Assembly (NCBI GenBank): GCA_024223125.1
Contig: JAAEOP010000035.1
Location: 1-19,721 of the forward strand
Direction of reading: 5' to 3'
Length of the DNA stretch: 19,721 nucleotides
DNA from: Chloroflexota bacterium
Lineage (GTDB): Bacteria; Chloroflexota; Anaerolineae; Promineifilales; Promineifilaceae
The notes below the pieces were generated by a model, which did no database searches, had not been told where the DNA came from, and saw nothing but the letters and a program-made list of their open reading frames with translations. Positions within the stretch are counted from its first letter, which is position 1; each line of letters begins with the position of its first letter. Shown in pieces: positions 5,998 to 13,619 of the stretch. A program made the position numbers and the translations under genes.

Positions 5998-7908
5998 ATG
6001 AAAAAGAAATTTACTCTTCTGCTCGCATCCCTGTTAACTTTGCTGCTGGTACTCTCTGCCTGTCAGCCAGAAACCATCACCGTTGAAGTGACCCGCGTCG
6101 TTACCGAAACCGTTGAAGTTGAAGGCGAATCCGTTGAAGTAACCCGCGTCGTCACAGAAACCGAAGAAGTCCAGGTTGAAGTTACTCGTATTGTCGAAAC
6201 TGAAGTCGAGGTTGAAGTTGTAGACCCGGCGATGGCCGAACGCGCCCGTACCGTCATCTTCGACATAGATAGCGGTTCTGTGGCCGATCCTGAACTGTGG
6301 AACCCCTTTGCGGCCGGCCGCCGCCTCGATCACGGGCTTATGCAAGCGATGATCGAGCCGCTCTTCATCTTGAACCTGGAAAGCCCCACGGGTGAAGTAA
6401 TCAATTGGCTCGGCGAAAGTATCGAAGCCAACGAAGACGCCACTGTCTGGACAATCAAACTGCGCGAAGGCATCAAATGGAGCGATGGCGAGACACTCGA
6501 CGCCGACGACTTCCTGTTCACTGTTGAAATGGGGATGGGAACCTCCGATCTAATGAGTATGCCCTCCTTCAGCAATGTTGCCAGCGTCGAAAAGTTGGAC
6601 GACCTCACCCTGCAATTCACCCTCACAGAAACCGACCACCGTTTTGGCTACGACAACTTTACAGTTACTTCCACATCCTCCTTCTTCATTGCGCCCCAAC
6701 ACATCTGGGAAGGCCAGGATCCAACCACATTCACCAACTACGATCCCGATCAGGGCTGGCCGGTTTTTTCAGGCCCTTACCTGTTGGAGAGCGTCAGCGA
6801 AACTGAATTCACCTACGTCCGCAATGATGATTGGTGGGGCGTCAATGCCAGCTTCAACCTTCCCGCACCTGAAAAACTGGTCTGGGTGGCCTATGGTTCG
6901 GAAGAGACCCGCACCGCGGCGATGGCCCGCAATGAATTGGACAGCTTGATGGGCGTCAATCTAGGCTCATACCTGGCCTTGCAACAAATGACAGGCACAA
7001 CTATCGCCTGGCATGCAGATTTACCCTACGCTTGGATCGACCCCTGCGCCCGCAACCTGCACTTCAACCTGACCGTCGAACCCTGGAACGACGTAGAGAT
7101 GCGTGAAGCCGTCAATTACGCCCTCAATCGAGACCAGATCGTAGACATCACCTACGAAGGAACAGCGCCCGTTTCACAACACTGGCTGCCAGCTTATAAT
7201 GCTTTCAACGGCTACGTACAATCAGCTGTAGATGCTGGTTTATATGATCAATACCCCCTCTTAACGCATGATCAGGATATGACAAGAGCGATCTTTGAGG
7301 ACAAAGGGTATACGCTCAATGCAGAGACTGGGTATTATGAAATAAACGGCGAAGAGCTAACCATGTCCATTGCCAACTTTGATGATACCTCCATGAACAA
7401 CGCCGTCGCCTTGATGGTAGAACAGTTCCAGGCTGTTGGCATTAACGCCTCACAAGATATTCAGCCCATTCCAGCCTTCATCGAGAATCTGACCAACGCC
7501 GGGTTCGATACCTATTACTTCTTTGTTTGCGGCCCGATTGATCTGTGGTCAAAGATGGACACCTTCAGTACGCGCCACATTCCGGCGGAGGGTGAAGCAT
7601 CGTCTGGATTTTATGCCAACACGCAGCGTTGGGACGGTCCGGAAGCACAGGCCTACAGTGACATTATTGCCCAAATGGTGGATGTGCCTCCCGGTGATCC
7701 CCAGCTAGAAGGCTTGTTCCTGGAGGCAATGGAGATTTGGCTAGCCGAGAAACCAGCCTTACCCATTGTCCAGGCAATCAAGCTAGTGCCGTTCAACGAA
7801 GCCTACTGGACCGGCTGGCCTACGGCTGACAATCCCTACATCGCCCCGGCCACCTGGTGGCAGGTTAACCATGTGATCTTGCAAAATCTGGAACCTGTCC
7901 AACCCTAA
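5998..7908 (+). CDS. Extracytoplasmic solute-binding lipoprotein of a peptide-type ABC importer (SBP_bac_5)
   Basis: A 636-aa ligand-binding protein that captures substrate outside the cytoplasmic membrane and delivers it to the permeases encoded next. A lipoprotein signal peptide (MKKK, a leucine-rich core) ends in a lipobox LSAC with lipidated Cys22. Residues 29-75 form a repetitive Val/Glu/Thr linker (VEVTRVVTET twice, VEVTRIVETE once), commonly seen in Chloroflexota binding proteins. The mature domain has family-5 signatures: DPELWNPF, WTIKLREGIKWSDGETLDADDFLFTVE and the later EMREAVNYALNRDQIVD. Ligands of this family are oligopeptides, opines, some sugars and nickel; the enzymes around suggest a peptide or amide. 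ATG 5998 follows AAGGAGAT; the frame extends to a TTG at 5980 that lies over this ribosome site and was rejected. It has 135- and 194-bp flanking gaps, unusual in this cluster. Confidence 0.93.
   Translation: MKKKFTLLLASLLTLLLVLSACQPETITVEVTRVVTETVEVEGESVEVTRVVTETEEVQVEVTRIVETEVEVEVVDPAMAERARTVIFDIDSGSVADPELWNPFAAGRRLDHGLMQAMIEPLFILNLESPTGEVINWLGESIEANEDATVWTIKLREGIKWSDGETLDADDFLFTVEMGMGTSDLMSMPSFSNVASVEKLDDLTLQFTLTETDHRFGYDNFTVTSTSSFFIAPQHIWEGQDPTTFTNYDPDQGWPVFSGPYLLESVSETEFTYVRNDDWWGVNASFNLPAPEKLVWVAYGSEETRTAAMARNELDSLMGVNLGSYLALQQMTGTTIAWHADLPYAWIDPCARNLHFNLTVEPWNDVEMREAVNYALNRDQIVDITYEGTAPVSQHWLPAYNAFNGYVQSAVDAGLYDQYPLLTHDQDMTRAIFEDKGYTLNAETGYYEINGEELTMSIANFDDTSMNNAVALMVEQFQAVGINASQDIQPIPAFIENLTNAGFDTYYFFVCGPIDLWSKMDTFSTRHIPAEGEASSGFYANTQRWDGPEAQAYSDIIAQMVDVPPGDPQLEGLFLEAMEIWLAEKPALPIVQAIKLVPFNEAYWTGWPTADNPYIAPATWWQVNHVILQNLEPVQP
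6082..6204 (+). repeat. Tandem coding repeat for a VEVTR-type linker in the binding protein
   Basis: Three imperfect repeat units, each encoding V-E-V-T-R followed by V/I-V and a T/E-rich tail, occupy residues 29-38, 46-55 and 60-69. They are rich in gttgaagt/acccgcgt units and give a long antisense open frame that is not a gene. The segment probably forms a stiff beta-rich or extended stalk between the lipid anchor and the ligand-binding domain. Confidence 0.8.
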
Positions 7909-7917
7909 TTCCTATCT

Positions 7918-7958
7918 AAATTAGGGAGTGGAGATGGGTAATCTCCATTCCCTAATTT
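7918..7958 (+). terminator. Strong 18-bp stem-loop after the binding-protein gene
   Basis: The arms at 7918-7935 and 7941-7958 are complementary over 18 bp with one G-T wobble (G7928:T7949) and a 5-nt loop (GGGTA). The stem begins 10 nt after the stop codon. Only three T close the stem and no U-tract follows, so it is not a standard intrinsic terminator. It could be a partial terminator or a 3' stabiliser letting the lipoprotein be made in excess of the permeases, as binding-protein operons often arrange. The rest of the gap (7959-8102) shows only the permease ribosome site AAAAAGGAG. Confidence 0.6.
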
Positions 7959-8102
7959 CATCTCAAACAGGCATATGCTGCCTTCCTAATGACGATCCTC
8001 CAAAATAGTAAGCCCGTCTAGCCCTTAAAAACCATATCAACCTTTAGGTAATAGACTGATATCGTGCCGAAAATATTTTGAAAGTATAAAAAGGAGCGAC
8101 AA

Positions 8103-9113
8103 ATGGGTGGTTTATCAACTGATTACATATTGAAACGAGTGGGGATGTTCTTCATAACCGTGTGGCTGGGTACAACCGTGATCTTTCTGGTGCCGAGGTT
8201 GGCGCCAGGGGACCCGGTGCAGGCTATGGTAGGTCGCATGTTGACCGAGGGGACCAATGTAGAAAACGCAGAGGCCATGGTCGAATCATACCGGGAACGT
8301 TTCGGTCTAAACGACCCGATCTACGTGCAATACTTCAAGTACCTTTATAACGCTGCGACTTTCAACAACGGTTATTCGCTGGCGTTTTTTCCTACCAGAG
8401 TAGATGATATGATCGCTCGTAGCCTGCCCTGGACGTTGGGGCTGCTATCGGTTGCGTTGATTCTGTCCTTCATTATTGGGAATATCATTGGAGCCTTAAT
8501 GGCCTGGCGACAAACTCCACGATGGCTCAATATGCTGCTGCCAATCTCACTAACTTTCACATCCATACCCGCCTACATGGTTGGCATTATGCTGCTGTTC
8601 TTTTTCGCCTTTTCATTAGATTTGTTCCCCTTTTCAGGCAACTACGCGCGGGGAATGACACCTGGCTGGAATTTGTCATTCATCTGGAGTGTGATCAATC
8701 ATGCTTTCCTGCCGGCGATGGCGGTCATTCTAGTGAGTATGGGTGGCTGGGCATTGGGGATGCGCGGGATGATGATCACCACAGATGGCGAAGACTACAT
8801 GATTCTGGCGGAAGCCAAGGGATTGTCTCCCACTCGCATTTTCTGGCGCTATGGCATTCGTAACGCCATCTTACCCCAGATCACCGCTTTTGCCGTAGCT
8901 CTGGGGGCGCTGGCAGGCGGTGCGGTGTTAGTCGAGGTCATTTTCACATACCCTGGAGTAGGACAACTGCTTTATCTGGGGATACTAAACTCGGATTTCA
9001 CGTTGATCCAGGGGATAGTGTTTTATGTGATCGTCGGGGTGTCTATTGCTGTGCTAGTTTTAGACCTGACATATCCTTTGATTGATCCCAGAATCACATA
9101 CCAAAGGAGCTGA
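8103..9113 (+). CDS. dppB: ABC transporter permease, DppB/OppB type
   Basis: A 336-aa inner-membrane subunit of the peptide-type importer. It has an N-terminal transmembrane helix (about 13-31) followed by LAPGDPV, the classic DppB opening, then a periplasmic loop with RERFGLNDPIYVQYFKYL. About five more helices lie in the BPD_transp_1 domain from about residue 107. The cytoplasmic EAA coupling loop is visible at 236-258 (AEAKGLSPTRIFWRYGIRNAILP), and YPGVGQLLY at 283-291 is family-typical. The ATG follows AAAAAGGAG. It pairs with the DppC-type gene 2 bp downstream. Substrate range cannot be inferred from the permease itself. Confidence 0.94.
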   Translation: MGGLSTDYILKRVGMFFITVWLGTTVIFLVPRLAPGDPVQAMVGRMLTEGTNVENAEAMVESYRERFGLNDPIYVQYFKYLYNAATFNNGYSLAFFPTRVDDMIARSLPWTLGLLSVALILSFIIGNIIGALMAWRQTPRWLNMLLPISLTFTSIPAYMVGIMLLFFFAFSLDLFPFSGNYARGMTPGWNLSFIWSVINHAFLPAMAVILVSMGGWALGMRGMMITTDGEDYMILAEAKGLSPTRIFWRYGIRNAILPQITAFAVALGALAGGAVLVEVIFTYPGVGQLLYLGILNSDFTLIQGIVFYVIVGVSIAVLVLDLTYPLIDPRITYQRS

Positions 9114-9115
9114 CA

Positions 9116-10051
9116 ATGACCTCAGCGGTAGATATCCAAGTAAGCGCTGGCCCCAGCCTGGCTAATATCCTCAAATCGCCCTGGGCAAATTGGAAAATGG
9201 TACTGGGAGGCGGCGTACTTCTACTCATGATTTTGCTGGAATTTATTGGCCCCTTGTTTTGGGATACTGAGATGGCAAGAACCGGTTCTGTTCCCACCAA
9301 TATGGTTCCTGTGTGGATTGAAGCGGATAAAAGCCTGGGGTTCAAAGATGGTTCAGCAGAACATCCGCTGGGATCCGAAAGCACAGGGCGCGATATGTTA
9401 GCCCTGTTGCTTGTGGCGACTCCCCGATCTCTCAAGGTTGGCTTGATCGCCGCTACCATTGGGACCCTGATCGGAATAATCCTGGGGTTTGCTTCCGGCT
9501 TTTTGGGAGGCTGGTTTGACTCAGTTGTACGCATCCTTTCTGATGCCTGGATGACGATTCCCGGGCTGGCTGTCCTGATCGTCATCGCCAGCTATGTAGA
9601 AGAATTTGACATCAACTCGATGGCTTTGGTAATTGCCATGTTTTCCTGGCCAGGGCCAACGCGGGTTATTCGGGCGCAAGTTCTATCCATGCGGGAGCGC
9701 GGCTATGTGCAGATGGCGCAGCTTTCTGGCGCTTCAACATTCAAAATTATGTTTATGGAAATGATGCCCAATCTATTGCCTTATCTGGCGGCCACATATA
9801 CCGCCGCGGTCTCTGCAGCAATTCTGGCAGCGACCGGATTAGAGATACTGGGCTTGGGGCCTACCCGTATCCCTACTTTGGGGATGACGATTAGCAATGC
9901 GCTGCGGGCTTCAGCTATCTTACGCGGCATGTGGTGGTGGTGGGGCTTTCCAATCATTATGCTGGTCGTTATCTTTATATCTCTATTTTTGATGACGATA
10001 GGGTTGGATGAGATAGCGAATCCACGTTTGCGCGGCGCGGGGAGAGGGTAA
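9116..10051 (+). CDS. dppC: ABC transporter permease, DppC/OppC type
   Basis: A 311-aa second membrane subunit. A single N-terminal helix (about 28-48) precedes the DppC signature HPLGSESTGRDMLALLL (83-99), then the BPD_transp_1 domain with an EAA-type loop at 201-223 (AQLSGASTFKIMFMEMMPNLLP). The C-terminus DEIANPRLRG is the usual NPRLRG-like ending. It begins 2 bp after the DppB stop, using AAAGGAG (9103-9109) inside the upstream gene's end. The TM residues WWWWG at 273-277 are an unusual aromatic run, not necessarily functional. It forms a heterodimeric channel with the preceding permease. Confidence 0.94.
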   Translation: MTSAVDIQVSAGPSLANILKSPWANWKMVLGGGVLLLMILLEFIGPLFWDTEMARTGSVPTNMVPVWIEADKSLGFKDGSAEHPLGSESTGRDMLALLLVATPRSLKVGLIAATIGTLIGIILGFASGFLGGWFDSVVRILSDAWMTIPGLAVLIVIASYVEEFDINSMALVIAMFSWPGPTRVIRAQVLSMRERGYVQMAQLSGASTFKIMFMEMMPNLLPYLAATYTAAVSAAILAATGLEILGLGPTRIPTLGMTISNALRASAILRGMWWWWGFPIIMLVVIFISLFLMTIGLDEIANPRLRGAGRG

Positions 10052-10052
10052 G

Positions 10053-11075
10053 ATGGAGGCGACAGCTATGAAAGAAAAACAAATTGCTCTTGACGTAAAG
10101 GATTTGCGCGTTCATTACAAAACTCAGGAGGGAGATGTAATCGCCGTGAATGGGGTTAGTTTCCAGGTATACAGAGGGGAGTTGTTGGGATTGGTGGGCG
10201 AGTCTGGTTGCGGCAAAACAACGGCCGCTATGGGAATTTTACGCCTTGTACAGCCGCCCGGCCGCATTATTGGCGGGGAGGTTATTGTTAAGGGTGAGTT
10301 TGATCTGTTAAGCCTTGACAAAAAGGAACTGCGTCAGGCACGTTGGACAAAAGTGGCGTTGGTGCCACAGGGAGCCATGAATTCGCTCAACCCCACGATG
10401 CGAATCAAGGATCAGATTAAGGATGCAATTGAAACGCATGAAGGCAAGCAGCCACCGGCAGATCTGGAAAAAAGGATTCTGAATCTGCTGACGCTGGTGG
10501 GGCTGCCCGGCCGCACCTACAAGCTGTATCCGCATGAGTTGAGCGGGGGGATGAAGCAGCGGGTCTGTATTGCCATGGCAATTGCCTTGAACCCGACGCT
10601 GGTAATTGCCGACGAGCCGACGAGTGCGTTGGATGTGATTGTGCAGCGGGTGGTGGCGCAAACGCTCTTGGATATTAAGACTAATATGGGCGTTTCGATG
10701 ATTATGATTGGTCACGATATGGGGCTGATGGCGCAAATGGCGGATCGGATTGCGGTGATGTATGCGGGGAATATGATGGAGATTGCGCCGGTGGCGGCGG
10801 CAATGAAGGAGCCGCTGCATCCATATACGCAACTACTGATTGAATCAATCCCTTCTATCAAGGAACGGAAGCCGCTTAAGCTGACGGAGGGGTTGACGCA
10901 TGACTTGCGGAACCCGCCGCCGGGCTGCATTTTCCAGTTTCGCTGTCCGCACGTTATGGAACATTGCAAAACGGCCGTTCCCCTCTTGCGCGAAATCAAA
11001 CCAGCCCATCAGGTGGCCTGTCACTTGTATGAGACGGAGGTAGGACAAAATGGCACAGCCACTGCTATACATTGA
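10053..11075 (+). CDS. dppD: ABC transporter ATPase, DppD/OppD type
   Basis: A 340-aa cytoplasmic ATPase driving the importer. The nucleotide-binding motifs are complete: Walker A GESGCGKT (49-56), Q-loop Q106, signature LSGGMKQ (163-169), Walker B LVIADE (183-188) and switch His221 (IGHD). A C-terminal oligo_HPY domain carries four cysteines, C292, C298, C305 and C323 (C-x5-C-x6-C-x17-C), known from this family and possibly holding an iron-sulfur cluster. ATG 10053 lies one base after the DppC stop with GGAGAGGG upstream; an in-frame ATG at 10068 preceded by GGAG is a plausible alternative start that shortens it by five residues. Its 3' end overlaps the next ATPase gene by 26 bp. Confidence 0.94.
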   Translation: MEATAMKEKQIALDVKDLRVHYKTQEGDVIAVNGVSFQVYRGELLGLVGESGCGKTTAAMGILRLVQPPGRIIGGEVIVKGEFDLLSLDKKELRQARWTKVALVPQGAMNSLNPTMRIKDQIKDAIETHEGKQPPADLEKRILNLLTLVGLPGRTYKLYPHELSGGMKQRVCIAMAIALNPTLVIADEPTSALDVIVQRVVAQTLLDIKTNMGVSMIMIGHDMGLMAQMADRIAVMYAGNMMEIAPVAAAMKEPLHPYTQLLIESIPSIKERKPLKLTEGLTHDLRNPPPGCIFQFRCPHVMEHCKTAVPLLREIKPAHQVACHLYETEVGQNGTATAIH

Positions 11076-12054
11076 AAATGCCACCAAAATCTATGGGGGT
11101 GGCTTTATGTCAGGGGGCAAAGAAGTCGTTGCCCTGCAAAATTTCAACCTGACCATTTCCGAAAAACCAGCCCGCATCGTCACCATTGCCGGAGAAAGCG
11201 GCAGCGGCAAATCCACATTAGCCAATTTGGTATTGGGATTTACCGGCTTGACATCGGGCAAAATCGTCTTCAAAGGGCACGACATCGGCAAGCTGACCAA
11301 AGAGGAACGCGGCATTTATCGGCGTCATGTGCAGGCCGTTTTTCAGGACCCATATGCTGTCTACAATCCCTTTTATCCTGTTGGGCACATCTACGACATG
11401 GTGATCAAAAATTTCAAGCTGGCGGCCAACAAAAAAGAGGCGCGGGAGTTAATTGAAGAGGCATTAAACGTCGTTGGGATGCAAGGGAGCGAAGTGCTGC
11501 ATAAGTATCCCCATCAGTTGAGCGGCGGACAGCGGCAGCGGATGATGGTAGCCCGTGCCTATTTGCTCAAGCCGGATTTGATTGTGGCTGATGAGCCGGT
11601 TTCGATGGTGGATGCCTCTTTGCGGGCCATGATTCTGGATATTATGATGCGCCTGCGTGATGAGCAGGGTATCTCCTTCCTTTATATCACTCATGATTTG
11701 AGTACAGCTTACCAGATTGGCGACGACATCTATATGTTGTATCAAGGGGCTGTGGCCGAAAAGGGGAATACGATCAGCGTGATCGAAAATCCCACCCACC
11801 CTTACGTACAGCAGTTGATTGGTTCGATTCCGGTGCCGGACCCGGACCAGAAGTGGAGTACGACGATTAGCCTGCCGGATGACGAGGAAATGCGCCAGGA
11901 TGCAGAAAGCGGCTGTCGTTTCTACTCGCGCTGCCCGCATCGTTGGGATAAATGCTTGACGGCACAGCCACCCCTTTTCCAGATTAATGGGGAAGCACAT
12001 GAGTCAGCTTGTTACCGATATGAGGAACAAAATCAATTGAATGATAAACGCTGA
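11050..12054 (+). CDS. dppF: ABC transporter ATPase, DppF/OppF type
   Basis: A 334-aa partner ATPase of the DppD-type subunit. Walker A GESGSGKST (48-56), Q99, signature LSGGQRQ (157-163), Walker B LIVADE (177-182) and His215 are intact. The oligo_HPY tail has C289, C295, C302 and C321, so both ATPases keep the four-Cys pattern. It starts inside the DppD gene after GGAGGTAGGA. Its 3' end overlaps the following corrinoid-domain frame by 14 bp. The importer is thus complete: one binding protein, two permeases, two ATPases. A 'PVSMVD' replaces the more usual 'PTSALD' after Walker B; the catalytic Glu182 is kept. Confidence 0.94.
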   Translation: MAQPLLYIENATKIYGGGFMSGGKEVVALQNFNLTISEKPARIVTIAGESGSGKSTLANLVLGFTGLTSGKIVFKGHDIGKLTKEERGIYRRHVQAVFQDPYAVYNPFYPVGHIYDMVIKNFKLAANKKEARELIEEALNVVGMQGSEVLHKYPHQLSGGQRQRMMVARAYLLKPDLIVADEPVSMVDASLRAMILDIMMRLRDEQGISFLYITHDLSTAYQIGDDIYMLYQGAVAEKGNTISVIENPTHPYVQQLIGSIPVPDPDQKWSTTISLPDDEEMRQDAESGCRFYSRCPHRWDKCLTAQPPLFQINGEAHESACYRYEEQNQLNDKR

Positions 12055-12352
12055 AAACTTAAAAGACAGTTCGGGAACGAAACCGGTCGGCACATTTCTC
12101 CTTTTGACAGTGAAAGGGGATATTCATGACATCGGCAAAGACCTGGTGCGCGTCATGCTGGAAGGAACCGGATTTCAGGTCATTGACCTGGGGGTGAATG
12201 TTGAGCCGGAAGAGATGATTGTCGCGATTCGGGAACATCGGCCGCAAATTGTAGGCTTTTCCGCTTTTTTTGACCACGACGATTCCGATCATCATTACGG
12301 CCGTTATCCGCTAGACCTGGATATGTTGGCATCAGTGAGCGGTGAGCAATGA
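12041..12352 (+). pseudogene. Truncated and frameshifted corrinoid (vitamin B12)-binding domain
   Basis: The frame encodes 103 aa, of which residues 17-77 are a clear B12-binding domain start: TVKGDIHDIGKDLV with the DxHxxG cobalt-ligand motif (D27, His29, G32), then GFQVIDLGVNV and QIVGFSAF. At a run of seven T (12265-12271) the familiar sequence leaves this frame. Reading with six T continues as FLTTTIPIIITAVIR, matching the family's 'SaLlTTTm' segment, and stops at 12312-12314. Residues 78-103 as read are therefore probably out of frame. The N-terminal helical cap of corrinoid proteins and the rest of the Rossmann domain (GGAPV... GYA.DA) are absent. No corrinoid methyltransferase is adjacent. 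I infer a decaying remnant; a sequencing error could explain the frame break but not the truncation at both ends. Confidence 0.75.
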
Positions 12353-12374
12353 ATAGTGATAAGTTGGAGATGGT

Positions 12375-13589
12375 ATGGTAAATATAACTGTGATACGAGC
12401 CGGGTGGGTGATAGATGGGGCGGGGCGAGAACTGCTTCCGGATCAGGCGGTGGTGGTGGGAAACGGCCGTATTCAATCCATCACCCCCTGGCAAGCCAAC
12501 AAATATGAAGGCAGGCTCATTGACCTGCGCCAGGCCACCCTCTTGCCCGGCTTCATTGACACCCACCTACACCTCGCCGCCGATCCCGGCAATCCAAAAA
12601 GTTTTTTCGACACAAACCAGAACACAACTGAAATCATCCTCCGCACAGTCGGCAACGCCCAGGCCTGCTTTCGTGCCGGTGTCACTACCGTCGGTGACTG
12701 CGGCGCGGAAAACCACATCATCTTCCCGGTGCGCGATGCTATTAATGCTGGCCGGCTGATTGGCCCGCGTATCCTGGCCAGCGGCGCAGCTATCGTGCCC
12801 GCAGGCGGGCATGGGGCGGAGCGCATCGGCAAGATTGCCAGTGGGGTGGATGGGGTGAAAACGGCCGTTGCCGAACAAGCCCAAGCCGGCGCCGACTTCA
12901 TTAAAGTGATGGCCACAGCCGGCGGGGGTGAAGAACCCGGCGCCAGCCATTACAACCTGGCCGAACTCAGTGCCATCCGCGAAGAAGCGGCACGGCATGG
13001 CCTGGTTGTAGCCGCTCACGCCCACGGCACACAGGGCATACGCGACTGCACAAGGGCAGGCATTCAGCGCATCGAACATTGTACCTTTTACAACGGCGAG
13101 GATGGCTTTATTTTTGACGAAGAAACGGCGCAAGCCATCGCCGCCAATGGTATCATCGTCTCCCCCACCAACGTTATTGATTACCGGCGTATTGAACAGG
13201 GCGGGCAGGGCGCACCCCGCGCCGAACTGAACGAAATATGGCGTAAATTACTGACTTTCGGTATCCCCTTTGCCACCAGCAGCGATGCTGGCGTTCCCGA
13301 TATTTTTTATGACGATTACGCCCTCATCCCGGAATTGATGGTTGCTGAATTGGGTATGTCGCCCATGGCGGCCATTGTAGCCAGCACAGTGATGGCGGCC
13401 AAAGCATTGCGGCTGGATGCAGAAATCGGTACGCTTGAAACCGAAAAACAGGCAGATATCGTAGCTGTTCGGGGCAATCCCCTGGACGATATTTCGGTCC
13501 TGCGGCAGGTACAAATGGTCATGCGAGGGGGCGCTATTGTTCAGACAACGGCCGTAGCGACTGGCCGTATTAACCGGGTAGAGATGTAA
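12375..13589 (+). CDS. Metal-dependent amidohydrolase (imidazolonepropionase/Xaa-Pro dipeptidase-like)
   Basis: A 404-aa amidohydrolase-superfamily enzyme with a small N-terminal beta-sandwich and a TIM barrel, hydrolysing an amide or cyclic C-N bond. Metal ligands are all recognisable: H64 and H66 in PGFIDTHLHL, K177 in DFIKVMATAGG (the lysine usually carboxylated in binuclear members), H215/H217 in VVAAHAHGTQG, H235 in IEHCTF and catalytic D304 in ATSSDAG. The C-terminus restores the sandwich (KQADIVAVRGNPLDDISVL). This motif set matches the group annotated as imidazolonepropionase-like or Xaa-Pro dipeptidase (Sgx9260-type), where N-acylated or prolyl dipeptide substrates have been found. 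ATG 12375 follows GGAGATGG. In context it probably releases an amino acid or carboxylate from the imported compound. Confidence 0.9.
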   Translation: MVNITVIRAGWVIDGAGRELLPDQAVVVGNGRIQSITPWQANKYEGRLIDLRQATLLPGFIDTHLHLAADPGNPKSFFDTNQNTTEIILRTVGNAQACFRAGVTTVGDCGAENHIIFPVRDAINAGRLIGPRILASGAAIVPAGGHGAERIGKIASGVDGVKTAVAEQAQAGADFIKVMATAGGGEEPGASHYNLAELSAIREEAARHGLVVAAHAHGTQGIRDCTRAGIQRIEHCTFYNGEDGFIFDEETAQAIAANGIIVSPTNVIDYRRIEQGGQGAPRAELNEIWRKLLTFGIPFATSSDAGVPDIFYDDYALIPELMVAELGMSPMAAIVASTVMAAKALRLDAEIGTLETEKQADIVAVRGNPLDDISVLRQVQMVMRGGAIVQTTAVATGRINRVEM

Positions 13590-13619
13590 ATAAAGATTCC
13601 CCCAAAGAAAGGTGAGACA

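Noticed and set aside
6082..6204. Short direct repeats resembling a CRISPR array
   Set aside because: The repeats are in frame, imperfect and have no unique spacers; they encode a protein linker.
6034..6345. Minus-strand frames reading as Thr/Ser- or Asn/Phe/Asp-repeat proteins, suggestive of a repeat protein
   Set aside because: They are reverse readings of the VEVTR linker repeat in the lipoprotein gene.
10308..10832. Open frame of 174 codons on the minus strand, rich in His and Arg
   Set aside because: Antisense shadow of the DppD-type ATPase; the His/Arg-rich composition is what reverse reading of ATPase codons gives.
12567..13133. Open frame of 188 codons on the minus strand
   Set aside because: Antisense to the amidohydrolase across its metal-ligand motifs; no start signal or family resemblance.
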